Below are positions 1 to 4,617 of a stretch of 10,341 nucleotides of DNA, piece by piece (the first letter of the stretch is position 1; every line of letters starts with the position of its first letter). This DNA comes from an uncultured Eubacteriales bacterium (GTDB lineage Bacteria > Bacillota > Clostridia > Christensenellales > Christensenellaceae), in the NCBI GenBank assembly GCA_905193725.1, contig CAJJPW010000062.1, forward strand, positions 1 to 10,341, written 5' to 3'. The translations under genes were made by a program, and so were the position numbers. The notes beneath the pieces were generated by a model, which saw only the letters and a list, made by a program, of their open reading frames with translations, was not told the DNA's origin and did no database searches.

Positions 1-47
1 CTCGTGCCCAATCCTGCCGCTGGAATGACGACCTTTCGTATCTTCAT
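1..47 (-). CDS. galU: UTP-glucose-1-phosphate uridylyltransferase, N-terminal fragment
   Basis: Only the first 15 complete codons lie in the window; the gene runs off the left edge. They read MKIRKVVIPAAGLGT, followed by the first two bases of an Arg codon. This is the typical N-terminus of GalU-type nucleotidyltransferases, whose G-x-G-T-R loop binds the nucleotide. GalU makes UDP-glucose from UTP and glucose-1-phosphate in the cytoplasm for cell-envelope glycans. The start ATG (45-47) has an AGGGGG ribosome binding site about 10 bases upstream. The fragment is too short to exclude a related sugar nucleotidyltransferase such as a glucose-1-phosphate thymidylyltransferase, but the PAAGLGTR form favours GalU. 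Confidence 0.75.
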   Translation of the reverse strand, partial: MKIRKVVIPAAGLGT

Positions 48-70
48 CTTTCTATTTCCCCCTAACAAAC

Positions 71-76
71 ATTATA
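71..76 (-). promoter_or_regulatory. candidate -10 box for galU
   Basis: A perfect TATAAT lies on the minus strand about 24 bases before the galU start codon. It would give a short leader that still includes the AGGGGG ribosome binding site. No good -35 hexamer is found 16-18 bases upstream, so this is a tentative sigma-A promoter. No convincing terminator is seen between the end of the YjbQ-family gene at 160 and galU, so read-through is also possible. Confidence 0.4.
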
Positions 77-159
77 CTATATCTTACCTCTCTAGGCCAC
101 AAAATCCAAATTTTTCATACTCTTCATCCAATAAATAGATTGAATGACCTGTGAGTTAG

Positions 160-576
160 CTATTCCCCAATAATCTTAATCATCACACGTTTTGTGCGTT
201 TGCCGTCAAACTCCCCATAAAAGATCTGTTCCCAAGTCCCAAAGTCCAATTTTCCCTGAGTTACAGCTACAACCACTTCTCTGCCCATAATCGTCCGCTT
301 TAGATGGGCATCTGCGTTATCTTCAAAGCCATTGTGTGCGTACATGGAATAGGGCTTTTCTGGCGCCAGTTTTTCCAGCCACTTTTCAAAATCCCCATGG
401 AGGCCACTCTCATCGTCGTTAATAAACACGCTGGCCGTGATGTTCATGGCGTTGCATAGCAATAAGCCCTCTTGGATACCGCTCTCTTTCAGCGCCTCTT
501 GCACCTGAGGCGTTATATTGACAAACGCCCTACGCTTGGGCAAGTTCATCTCCAGTATTTTTCGGTAACTTTTCAT
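160..576 (-). CDS. YjbQ-family protein (UPF0047)
   Basis: The 138-residue product matches the YjbQ/UPF0047 family in length and layout. An N-terminal [17 protein letters not shown] segment (42-58) is followed by an [14 protein letters not shown] segment (80-93) with His81 and His91, then [18 protein letters not shown] (105-122) and a basic C-terminus [13 protein letters not shown]. These are small cytoplasmic trimeric proteins. Databases often name them 'secondary thiamine-phosphate synthase enzyme', but the physiological role is poorly established. The start at 576 has AAGGTGG eight bases upstream. The gene appears to be transcribed alone from a nearby extended -10 promoter. One oddity: the position usually occupied by His in the family's H-T/I-S/T-A motif is Asn45 here, while the other two histidines are kept. 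Confidence 0.85.
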   Translation of the reverse strand: MKSYRKILEMNLPKRRAFVNITPQVQEALKESGIQEGLLLCNAMNITASVFINDDESGLHGDFEKWLEKLAPEKPYSMYAHNGFEDNADAHLKRTIMGREVVVAVTQGKLDFGTWEQIFYGEFDGKRTKRVMIKIIGE

Positions 577-607
577 CTAACATCCCACCTTACCACTATT
601 TCAATTT

Positions 608-616
608 ATTGTACCA
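608..616 (-). promoter_or_regulatory. extended -10 promoter for the YjbQ-family gene
   Basis: On the minus strand the sequence reads TGGTACAAT, an extended -10 (TG-n-TACAAT), 31 bases before the YjbQ start codon. The -35 region is weak (TTTCAG with a 17-base spacer), which is common for extended -10 promoters. The stretch from here to the terminator at 754-800 shows no further gene. Confidence 0.45.
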
Positions 617-753
617 TATTTCCACCTATGCTGAAACAGTTTTTATCATCTTCCCCCTCTTTTGGTGGTATCTGCCGCCATATTTCCCTTTTTCTCCTCA
701 ACATGTAGGAGTCTTCCTGCTCTCTATACACATTCGCTTCTCACCGAAACTAT

Positions 754-800
754 AAAAAACGCTGGCCTTTGAGAATTTCATCCCAAGCCAGCGCCTTTTT
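754..800 (-). terminator. rho-independent terminator of the XRE / acyl-CoA synthetase operon
   Basis: Just after the acyl-CoA synthetase stop codon, arms CGCTGGC (760-766) and GCCAGCG (787-793) pair perfectly. Partial inner pairing (TTGaGA against TCcCAA) extends the stem. On the minus strand the hairpin is followed by TTTTTTA. On the plus strand it is followed by CCTTTTTTT, so it could stop transcription both ways. Confidence 0.9.
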
Positions 801-812
801 TTCTCTTCTTTT

Positions 813-2462
813 TTATTTTTGATTGTCCTTTTCCCGCAGCTCCACTCTTCTGATCTTGCCGCTAATGGTCTTAGGCAGTTCCTCTACAAACTCGATCACG
901 CGAGGATATTTATAGGGAGCGGTTGTGACTTTCACATGGTTCTGCAATTCCTTTTTCAGATCTTCAGAAGGCACGTATCCCTGAGCCAGCACAATGGTGG
1001 CCTTGATCACTTGCCCACGGTCTGGGTGAGGCACACCTGTAATCGCCGTCTCCAGTACAGCTGGGTGCTCCATCAGCGCGCTTTCCACCTCAAAGGGCCC
1101 GATGCGGTATCCAGAGCTCTTGATCACATCGTCCGCTCTGCTCACATACCAGTAGTAGCCAGATTCATCTCGCCATGCCACGTCCCCTGTCCGGTACAGC
1201 CCATCGTGCCATGCTTTGTGCGTTAACTCCTCGTCCTTGTAATATCCCATGAACATGCCGATGTTAAAGCCCTCTTTTGTCCGAATGGCAATCTCGCCGC
1301 TCTCACCGGGGCGACAGGACTTGCCGTTTTCATCTACAATGTCTACGTCATACAGCGGATTGGGCTTGCCTAGAGAACCGGGTTTGGACTTCATCCAAAT
1401 GAAGTTGCCCAGTACCAGCACTGTTTCGGTCTGGCCAAATGCCTCCATGATGTTGAGGCCGGTCTCTGCCTTAAACTGCTCAAATACCTCTGGATTGAGC
1501 GCCTCCCCTGCTGTAGTTGCGTATTTCAAATGGGAAAGATCGTATTTTTTCAGATCCTCTTTGATAAAGTAGCGGTATATGGTCGGTGGCGCACAGAACG
1601 TGGTGATCTTAAAGTCGCTGATCACCTGCAAAAGTTCGTGGGGCACGAATTTGTCAAAGTCATACACAAATACCGTAGTCTCTGCCAGCCATTGCCCATA
1701 TAATTTTCCCCATGCGCATTTTCCCCATCCAGAATCGGATACGGAAAGATGAATGCCATCTGGGTCCACATTATGCCAAAATACCGCGGTGGGAATGTGG
1801 CCTAACGCATAAGAATAGTTGTGGACTACCATTTTGGGCATGCCTGTGGTACCAGAGGTAAAGTATAGCAGCATGGGCTCATCAATTTTAGTGGGAACTC
1901 GCTCCCACTCATCGCTGGCCTGCTCCATCCCTTCCCAGAAGGAAACCCAGCCCTCTCTCTTTTCTCCTACCAAGACTTTGCACTTTAAGGAGGGAGATTC
2001 GCTCTCGGCATCTTCAATGTGCTCTTCCACCTCGGATTTGTCCGTGCAGATAATCGCCTTGATCTCCGCCGCATTGTTGCGGTATACGATATCTTTTTTA
2101 GTGAGCAGGTGGGTCGCCGGGATGGTCACAGCGCCAATTTTGTGCAGCGCTAAAATGCTGATCCAAAACTCATATTGTCTTTTTAAGATGAGCATCACCA
2201 TGTCGCCCTTGTGAATTCCCAAGCTGGTGAAGAAGTTCGCCGCTTTGTTGGTGAGAGTTTTCAGCTCTCCAAAAGTGAATTCCCTCACATTCCCTTCCAG
2301 ATCCGTCCACAGCAGCGCCCTTTTATTGGGCTTTGTCTCGGCCAGTTCATCCATGACATCGTAGGCGAAGTTAAAGTTATCTGGCGCATCGATCTTAAAG
2401 TTTTCCACAAAATCCTCATAGGAATCGTAATTTGCCCTTGTGTATTTTTCAAATATTCTCAT
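813..2462 (-). CDS. AMP-forming acyl-CoA synthetase (medium-chain/ACSM-like)
   Basis: The 549-residue protein is a complete member of the ANL adenylating superfamily: carboxylate + ATP + CoA to acyl-CoA + AMP + PPi, in the cytoplasm. Visible motifs are the P-loop YFTSGTTGMPK (200-210), AFGQTET (341-347), YRTGD (423-427), the hinge and CoA region RADDVIKSSGYRIGP (442-456), and the catalytic Lys536 in PKTISGKIRR. The VSDSGWGKCAWGKLYGQW region (241-258) resembles medium-chain acyl-CoA synthetases (ACSM type) more than acetyl-CoA synthetase, but the substrate cannot be read from sequence. It starts at 2462 with AAAGGATG about eight bases upstream, 33 bases after the XRE-cupin stop codon, and ends at a strong terminator. 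It is therefore the second gene of an operon led by a T-box leader. An aryl or branched-chain acid substrate from amino-acid catabolism would fit that regulation, but this is inference. Confidence 0.9.
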   Translation of the reverse strand: MRIFEKYTRANYDSYEDFVENFKIDAPDNFNFAYDVMDELAETKPNKRALLWTDLEGNVREFTFGELKTLTNKAANFFTSLGIHKGDMVMLILKRQYEFWISILALHKIGAVTIPATHLLTKKDIVYRNNAAEIKAIICTDKSEVEEHIEDAESESPSLKCKVLVGEKREGWVSFWEGMEQASDEWERVPTKIDEPMLLYFTSGTTGMPKMVVHNYSYALGHIPTAVFWHNVDPDGIHLSVSDSGWGKCAWGKLYGQWLAETTVFVYDFDKFVPHELLQVISDFKITTFCAPPTIYRYFIKEDLKKYDLSHLKYATTAGEALNPEVFEQFKAETGLNIMEAFGQTETVLVLGNFIWMKSKPGSLGKPNPLYDVDIVDENGKSCRPGESGEIAIRTKEGFNIGMFMGYYKDEELTHKAWHDGLYRTGDVAWRDESGYYWYVSRADDVIKSSGYRIGPFEVESALMEHPAVLETAITGVPHPDRGQVIKATIVLAQGYVPSEDLKKELQNHVKVTTAPYKYPRVIEFVEELPKTISGKIRRVELREKDNQK

Positions 2463-2495
2463 AACTGCAACATCCTTTTTTCGTATTTTCCTAGT

Positions 2496-3053
2496 TTACT
2501 TTGCGATGATGGATAAAAACCGGCAGGGTTTCCCATCCTCCGCCTGCATGGCATGGGCATTGCTGGCGTCAAAATACAGGGTATCTCCTGGGTATAATCT
2601 TACCTGCTCCTCATCGATAAACACCGTCATACTGCCCTCGAGCACGTAGTTGATCTCCTGGCCATCGTGCCTATTTTTGTGGGTAGCCGCGTTCACATCG
2701 CTGGGCTCTACCAGCACCAAAAAAGGCTCCATCTTCTTGTGTTTGAAGAAGTAAGCGATATGCTGGTACTTATACTCTTTTCTCCGCTGCATGGAAAGCC
2801 CCTCTCCATTTCTCACCAGAGAGAATTTAGATAACTTAGCGCCCTCTCCTGTTAGGATGTCTACAATATCCACACCGAGCATTCCCGAAACGGTATAGAG
2901 GAAACTAAAGGCAAAGTCCTTTTCTCCTCGCTCATATTCCATATACTCTTCACAAGTGATTCCCAACTTCTCTGCCATCTGTTCTACAGATATGTCGGCG
3001 ATTTCCCTCAATAAACTAATTCGCTGTGCAATCATGCTAATCTTATCTTCCAT
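2496..3053 (-). CDS. XRE-family regulator with C-terminal cupin domain
   Basis: The 185-residue protein has an N-terminal helix-turn-helix of the XRE/Cro type (about residues 6-65: RISLLREIADISVEQMAEKL, then GITCEEYMEYERGEKD). A C-terminal cupin_2 barrel (about 110-185) carries the two cupin motifs, HDGQEINYVLEGSMTVFI and LYPGDTLYFDASNAHAM. Such XRE-cupin proteins are cytoplasmic transcription factors whose cupin domain senses a small metabolite, often a carboxylic acid, amine or CoA-linked compound. I chose the start at 3053 because GAGGG lies seven bases upstream of that ATG. The longer reading from 3098 would run through an inverted repeat and lacks a ribosome binding site. It is the first gene of an operon with the acyl-CoA synthetase, so it probably regulates that gene or its substrate pathway. 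Transcription enters through the T-box leader upstream. Confidence 0.88.
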   Translation of the reverse strand: MEDKISMIAQRISLLREIADISVEQMAEKLGITCEEYMEYERGEKDFAFSFLYTVSGMLGVDIVDILTGEGAKLSKFSLVRNGEGLSMQRRKEYKYQHIAYFFKHKKMEPFLVLVEPSDVNAATHKNRHDGQEINYVLEGSMTVFIDEEQVRLYPGDTLYFDASNAHAMQAEDGKPCRFLSIIAK

Positions 3054-3092
3054 TACTATTCCCTCGCTTTTTCCATATTTTCCTTGTTCACG

Positions 3093-3124
3093 CTGCACAA
3101 ATATACGCGCGTCTTTTTGTGCAG
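3093..3124. repeat. inverted repeat, candidate operator or leader hairpin
   Basis: Nine-base arms CTGCACAAA (3093-3101) and TTTGTGCAG (3116-3124) are perfectly complementary around a 14-base spacer. They lie between the T-box terminator and the XRE-cupin start codon. The half-sites are about 23 bp centre to centre, near two helical turns, which suits a dimeric regulator; autoregulation by the XRE-cupin protein is a natural guess. It has no following T-run, so it is not a terminator. A post-termination mRNA hairpin is the alternative. Confidence 0.5.
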
Positions 3125-3141
3125 AGCGATAAAAAAGTATT

Positions 3142-3174
3142 AAAAAAACCTCGCCCCCCTATTTGGGACGAGGT
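3142..3174 (-). terminator. intrinsic terminator of the T-box leader
   Basis: In the RNA sense, ACCUCGUCCC pairs with the GGGGGGCGAGGU strand around an AAAUA loop and is followed by seven U residues. It overlaps the antiterminator: the CCC at 3165-3167 is used by both structures, which is the hallmark of a T-box switch. Confidence 0.9.
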
Positions 3175-3188
3175 AATTATCTTTACCA

Positions 3189-3201
3189 CGCGGTACCACC
3201 C
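3189..3201 (-). promoter_or_regulatory. conserved T-box core sequence
   Basis: The 13 bases GGGTGGTACCGCG match the invariant T-box sequence. The bulge UGGU (3195-3198) is the part expected to pair with the ACCA end of an uncharged tRNA and so stabilise the antiterminator. Confidence 0.93.
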
Positions 3202-3383
3202 AAGTTGGTGTATAAAAACACCCACTCATTCACAAGCTCTATCAAGCCCTGTGCGTTAACGGCGCCACCGGGATATCTTACTTTACCTTTTCTGACTCTA
3301 GCCTGACGAACCTAACTCATTCTTTGATGTCAGCCCTTCACAGCTTTAATCCATAGGGAACCTTAAACCCTTGTTTATGGTTG

Positions 3384-3517
3384 CGGCTCTTTTCGTGGTT
3401 TTAGCTTCTCAAGTCCGGCTCTTTTCGTGGCTTTAGCTTCTCAAGTCCGGCCCTTTTTCACGGCCCAGCCTCTATCATGACCTAGCCTCACCTGCACGGC
3501 CCAGCTTCTCTCATGAC
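3384..3517 (-). repeat. four tandem 32-36 bp repeats inside the T-box leader
   Basis: Read on the plus strand, the units are 3384-3415 (32 bp), 3416-3447 (32 bp), 3448-3481 (34 bp) and 3482-3517 (36 bp). The first two differ at one base only. The last two share CACGGCCCAGC, the TCATGAC end and other blocks, and match the first pair less closely. A partial fifth copy (cggccccttttacg) begins near 3518. Each unit has the pattern cggc-c/t-cttttcg-n-gg...agcttctcaagtc. They lie between the specifier region of Stem I and the later stems, and they account for the extra length of the leader. The graded divergence suggests recent duplication next to older copies. They have no reading frame or spacer uniqueness that would suggest a CRISPR. 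Confidence 0.85.
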
Positions 3518-3676
3518 CCGGCCCCTTTTACGTAGCCCCCTTAGTAGCCCTCGGGTATTTCAGAATCCAGCTCCAGAGTGATCTGACTGATTTTAAATCG
3601 ATTGCCTTGCACCTGCCGGCAACTCTCTGTGCCCATTAAAACTGTCGTTTCTCTTTCATCGCATTTGTTGGAAATT

Positions 3677-3705
3677 ATGATAACATAATCGTAAAAAGAT
3701 GTCAA
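3677..3705 (-). promoter_or_regulatory. sigma-A promoter of the T-box leader
   Basis: On the minus strand a perfect -35 TTGACA (3700-3705) and a -10 TATCAT (3677-3682) are separated by exactly 17 bases. Transcription should begin near 3670, just before the T-box Stem I. The -35 box begins two bases after the stop codon of the lipoprotein gene upstream. Confidence 0.85.
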
Positions 3706-3707
3706 GA

Positions 3708-4184
3708 TTATTTAATCTCAATGGTCTCCGTCTGAAAAACCACACTCACACCATCGTTGTTCCACAGAACAGGAGCCCCTGTGAGGTTTTCGTAGCGGTC
3801 TCCATAAACATCTCTGACTTCCTTTTCCTGGCCTTTGGGTTCGCCATTACTGGAGATGAAGAAACCGTATACTACCTCTGGCCAATCCTCACCAATGGTA
3901 AACTCGCAGGTCTTTTCCCCACCCTCTTGGGTGTATTCCTCGCTAGCGATCTCCTTGCCAGCATAGTTATTGACAGATATTTTACAGTATGTACCGTCCA
4001 TCAAATTATTGTTGGCAGTAATTACCAATTTATCTCCATTTATCTGGGCACTGATTTCCCCTGTGATTTCAACAGTCTTTGCGTCTTCTTTCATCTTTGG
4101 TTTGGTAAGCTGTGGTGTAGCACAGCCTGTCATCATACCAATACAAACTACAAGTGCCAACACTGCCAGCACGATTTTTTTCAT
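3708..4184 (-). CDS. small lipoprotein of unknown function
   Basis: The 158-residue product starts with a lysine pair and a hydrophobic stretch ending in the lipobox MTGC (Cys21), so it should be cleaved by signal peptidase II and anchored to the outer face of the membrane. The mature part is hydrophilic and acidic. It has alternating polar/hydrophobic segments suggestive of a beta-rich, Ig-like fold (for example TVEITGEISAQINGDKLVIT, then CKISVNNYAGKEI), and ends in TIEIK. I do not recognise a family. The ATG at 4184 has AAAGGGG about 12 bases upstream and a good promoter at 4231-4259. No terminator separates it from the T-box promoter, so its transcript could run into that leader. Confidence 0.75.
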   Translation of the reverse strand: MKKIVLAVLALVVCIGMMTGCATPQLTKPKMKEDAKTVEITGEISAQINGDKLVITANNNLMDGTYCKISVNNYAGKEIASEEYTQEGGEKTCEFTIGEDWPEVVYGFFISSNGEPKGQEKEVRDVYGDRYENLTGAPVLWNNDGVSVVFQTETIEIK

Positions 4185-4230
4185 ATTTTACTAATTCCCC
4201 TTTCGGCAATATTTTATTACCAATGTGACA

Positions 4231-4259
4231 AGTATATAAAATTTACCGCTTATTGTAAA
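4231..4259 (-). promoter_or_regulatory. sigma-A promoter of the lipoprotein gene
   Basis: On the minus strand a -35 TTTACA (4254-4259) and a -10 TATACT (4231-4236) lie 17 bases apart, about 47 bases before the lipoprotein start codon. Confidence 0.75.
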
Positions 4260-4352
4260 GCAAATTTTGTATCCTACTGTTTTTTTGCCCTCGATTGCCC
4301 CTCTTTTTTGACAGAAAATCTCATGCCTTTCCGCTTTTCAACCAATTGACAG

Positions 4353-4382
4353 TTGTCATTGGCAGCCCAGCTGTGCTAAAAT
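4353..4382 (+). promoter_or_regulatory. promoter of the 31-residue membrane peptide gene
   Basis: A -35 TTGTCA (4353-4358) is followed after 18 bases by TAAAAT (4377-4382), which is preceded by TG-C to form an extended -10. The start codon of the small gene is 33 bases downstream. The inverted pair TGACA-gt-TGTCA (4347-4358) overlaps the -35 box and might be a small operator. It is divergent from the lipoprotein promoter. Confidence 0.55.
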
Positions 4383-4415
4383 AAAGTTTATTACTGAAAG
4401 AAGGCTGGATATTTT

Positions 4416-4511
4416 ATGAGAAGTAAAGCGAACAAAATTTTCATTTGCGTTCTTGCAGGGATTCTCTGTCTGGCCCTGCTTGTGAGCATCATTGTCTACG
4501 CCTTATACTAA
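4416..4511 (+). CDS. 31-residue single-span membrane peptide
   Basis: This short reading frame encodes a basic N-terminus (MRSKANK) followed by one hydrophobic helix of about 22 residues, rich in Ile, Leu, Val and Cys, and ends VYALY. It has its own purine-rich ribosome binding site (AAGAAGG, about 11 bases upstream) and a plausible extended -10 promoter, which argues that it is a real gene. The topology is probably N-in, with the helix filling the membrane and almost nothing outside. I do not recognise it. It lies between divergent transcription units and upstream of fhs with about 106 bases between. Confidence 0.5.
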   Translation: MRSKANKIFICVLAGILCLALLVSIIVYALY

Positions 4512-4561
4512 TGAGCAGATAACTTGTCAGATGCTCTAACTTCAAACGATCTAACTTTATG

Positions 4562-4589
4562 AAACCCTTTGTCATATGATATAGGGTTT
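4562..4589. repeat. 28-bp near-palindrome upstream of fhs
   Basis: Perfect seven-base arms AAACCCT (4562-4568) and AGGGTTT (4583-4589) flank a centre built on CATATG, and most flanking positions also pair. There is no following T-run. It sits 13 bases before the fhs ribosome binding site and overlaps a TATGAT that might be a -10 box. It could be an operator or a 5' leader hairpin. A direct repeat TCTAACTT occurs just upstream (4535-4542 and 4550-4557). Confidence 0.45.
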
Positions 4590-4617
4590 GGATTACAATA
4601 TTCGGAGGAACCCATTT

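Larger units (their letters stand above)
3142..3670 (-). promoter_or_regulatory. T-box riboswitch leader upstream of the XRE-cupin / acyl-CoA synthetase operon
   Basis: A tRNA-sensing T-box leader is readable on the minus strand. Stem I shows the AG-bulge AGAGAG (3623-3628), a distal hairpin TTGCC/GGCAA (3618-3622 with 3602-3606) with GGUG in its loop, and a specifier-loop-like UGAAAUACCCGAG. The best specifier is UAC (Tyr, 3555-3557); AUA (Ile) is a possible alternative register. Downstream are the T-box core GGGUGGUACCGCG, an antiterminator helix UUGGG/CCCAA (3199-3203 with 3163-3167) and the competing terminator. The acceptor-binding bulge UGGU fits a tRNA with discriminator base A73, as tRNA-Tyr and tRNA-Ile usually have. 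The leader is unusually long (about 530 nt) because of tandem repeats after Stem I. The downstream genes are not a tRNA synthetase or an obvious amino-acid gene, which is atypical. The stem assignments are made by eye. Confidence 0.88.

Noticed and set aside
3054..3098. Longer N-terminus for the XRE-cupin protein
   Set aside because: The extension lacks a ribosome binding site and cuts into the inverted repeat. The ATG at 3053 has a good GAGGG site and begins the usual helix-turn-helix N-terminus.
3384..3517. CRISPR-like array
   Set aside because: The units are contiguous tandem copies of 32-36 bp with no unique spacers, they lie inside an RNA leader, and no cas genes are present.
3699..4349. 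216-residue plus-strand frame
   Set aside because: It overlaps the lipoprotein gene antisense, is rich in Cys, Phe and His without domain logic, and has no ribosome binding site. It is a shadow frame.
4346..4351. TTGACA as the -35 box for the small membrane gene
   Set aside because: It is 25 bases from the TAAAAT -10 box, which is too far. TTGTCA at 4353-4358 gives an 18-base spacer.
4569..4599. fhs promoter TTGTCA / TACAAT
   Set aside because: The spacer is 19 bases and the transcript would start within the fhs ribosome binding site, so it is unlikely to serve fhs.
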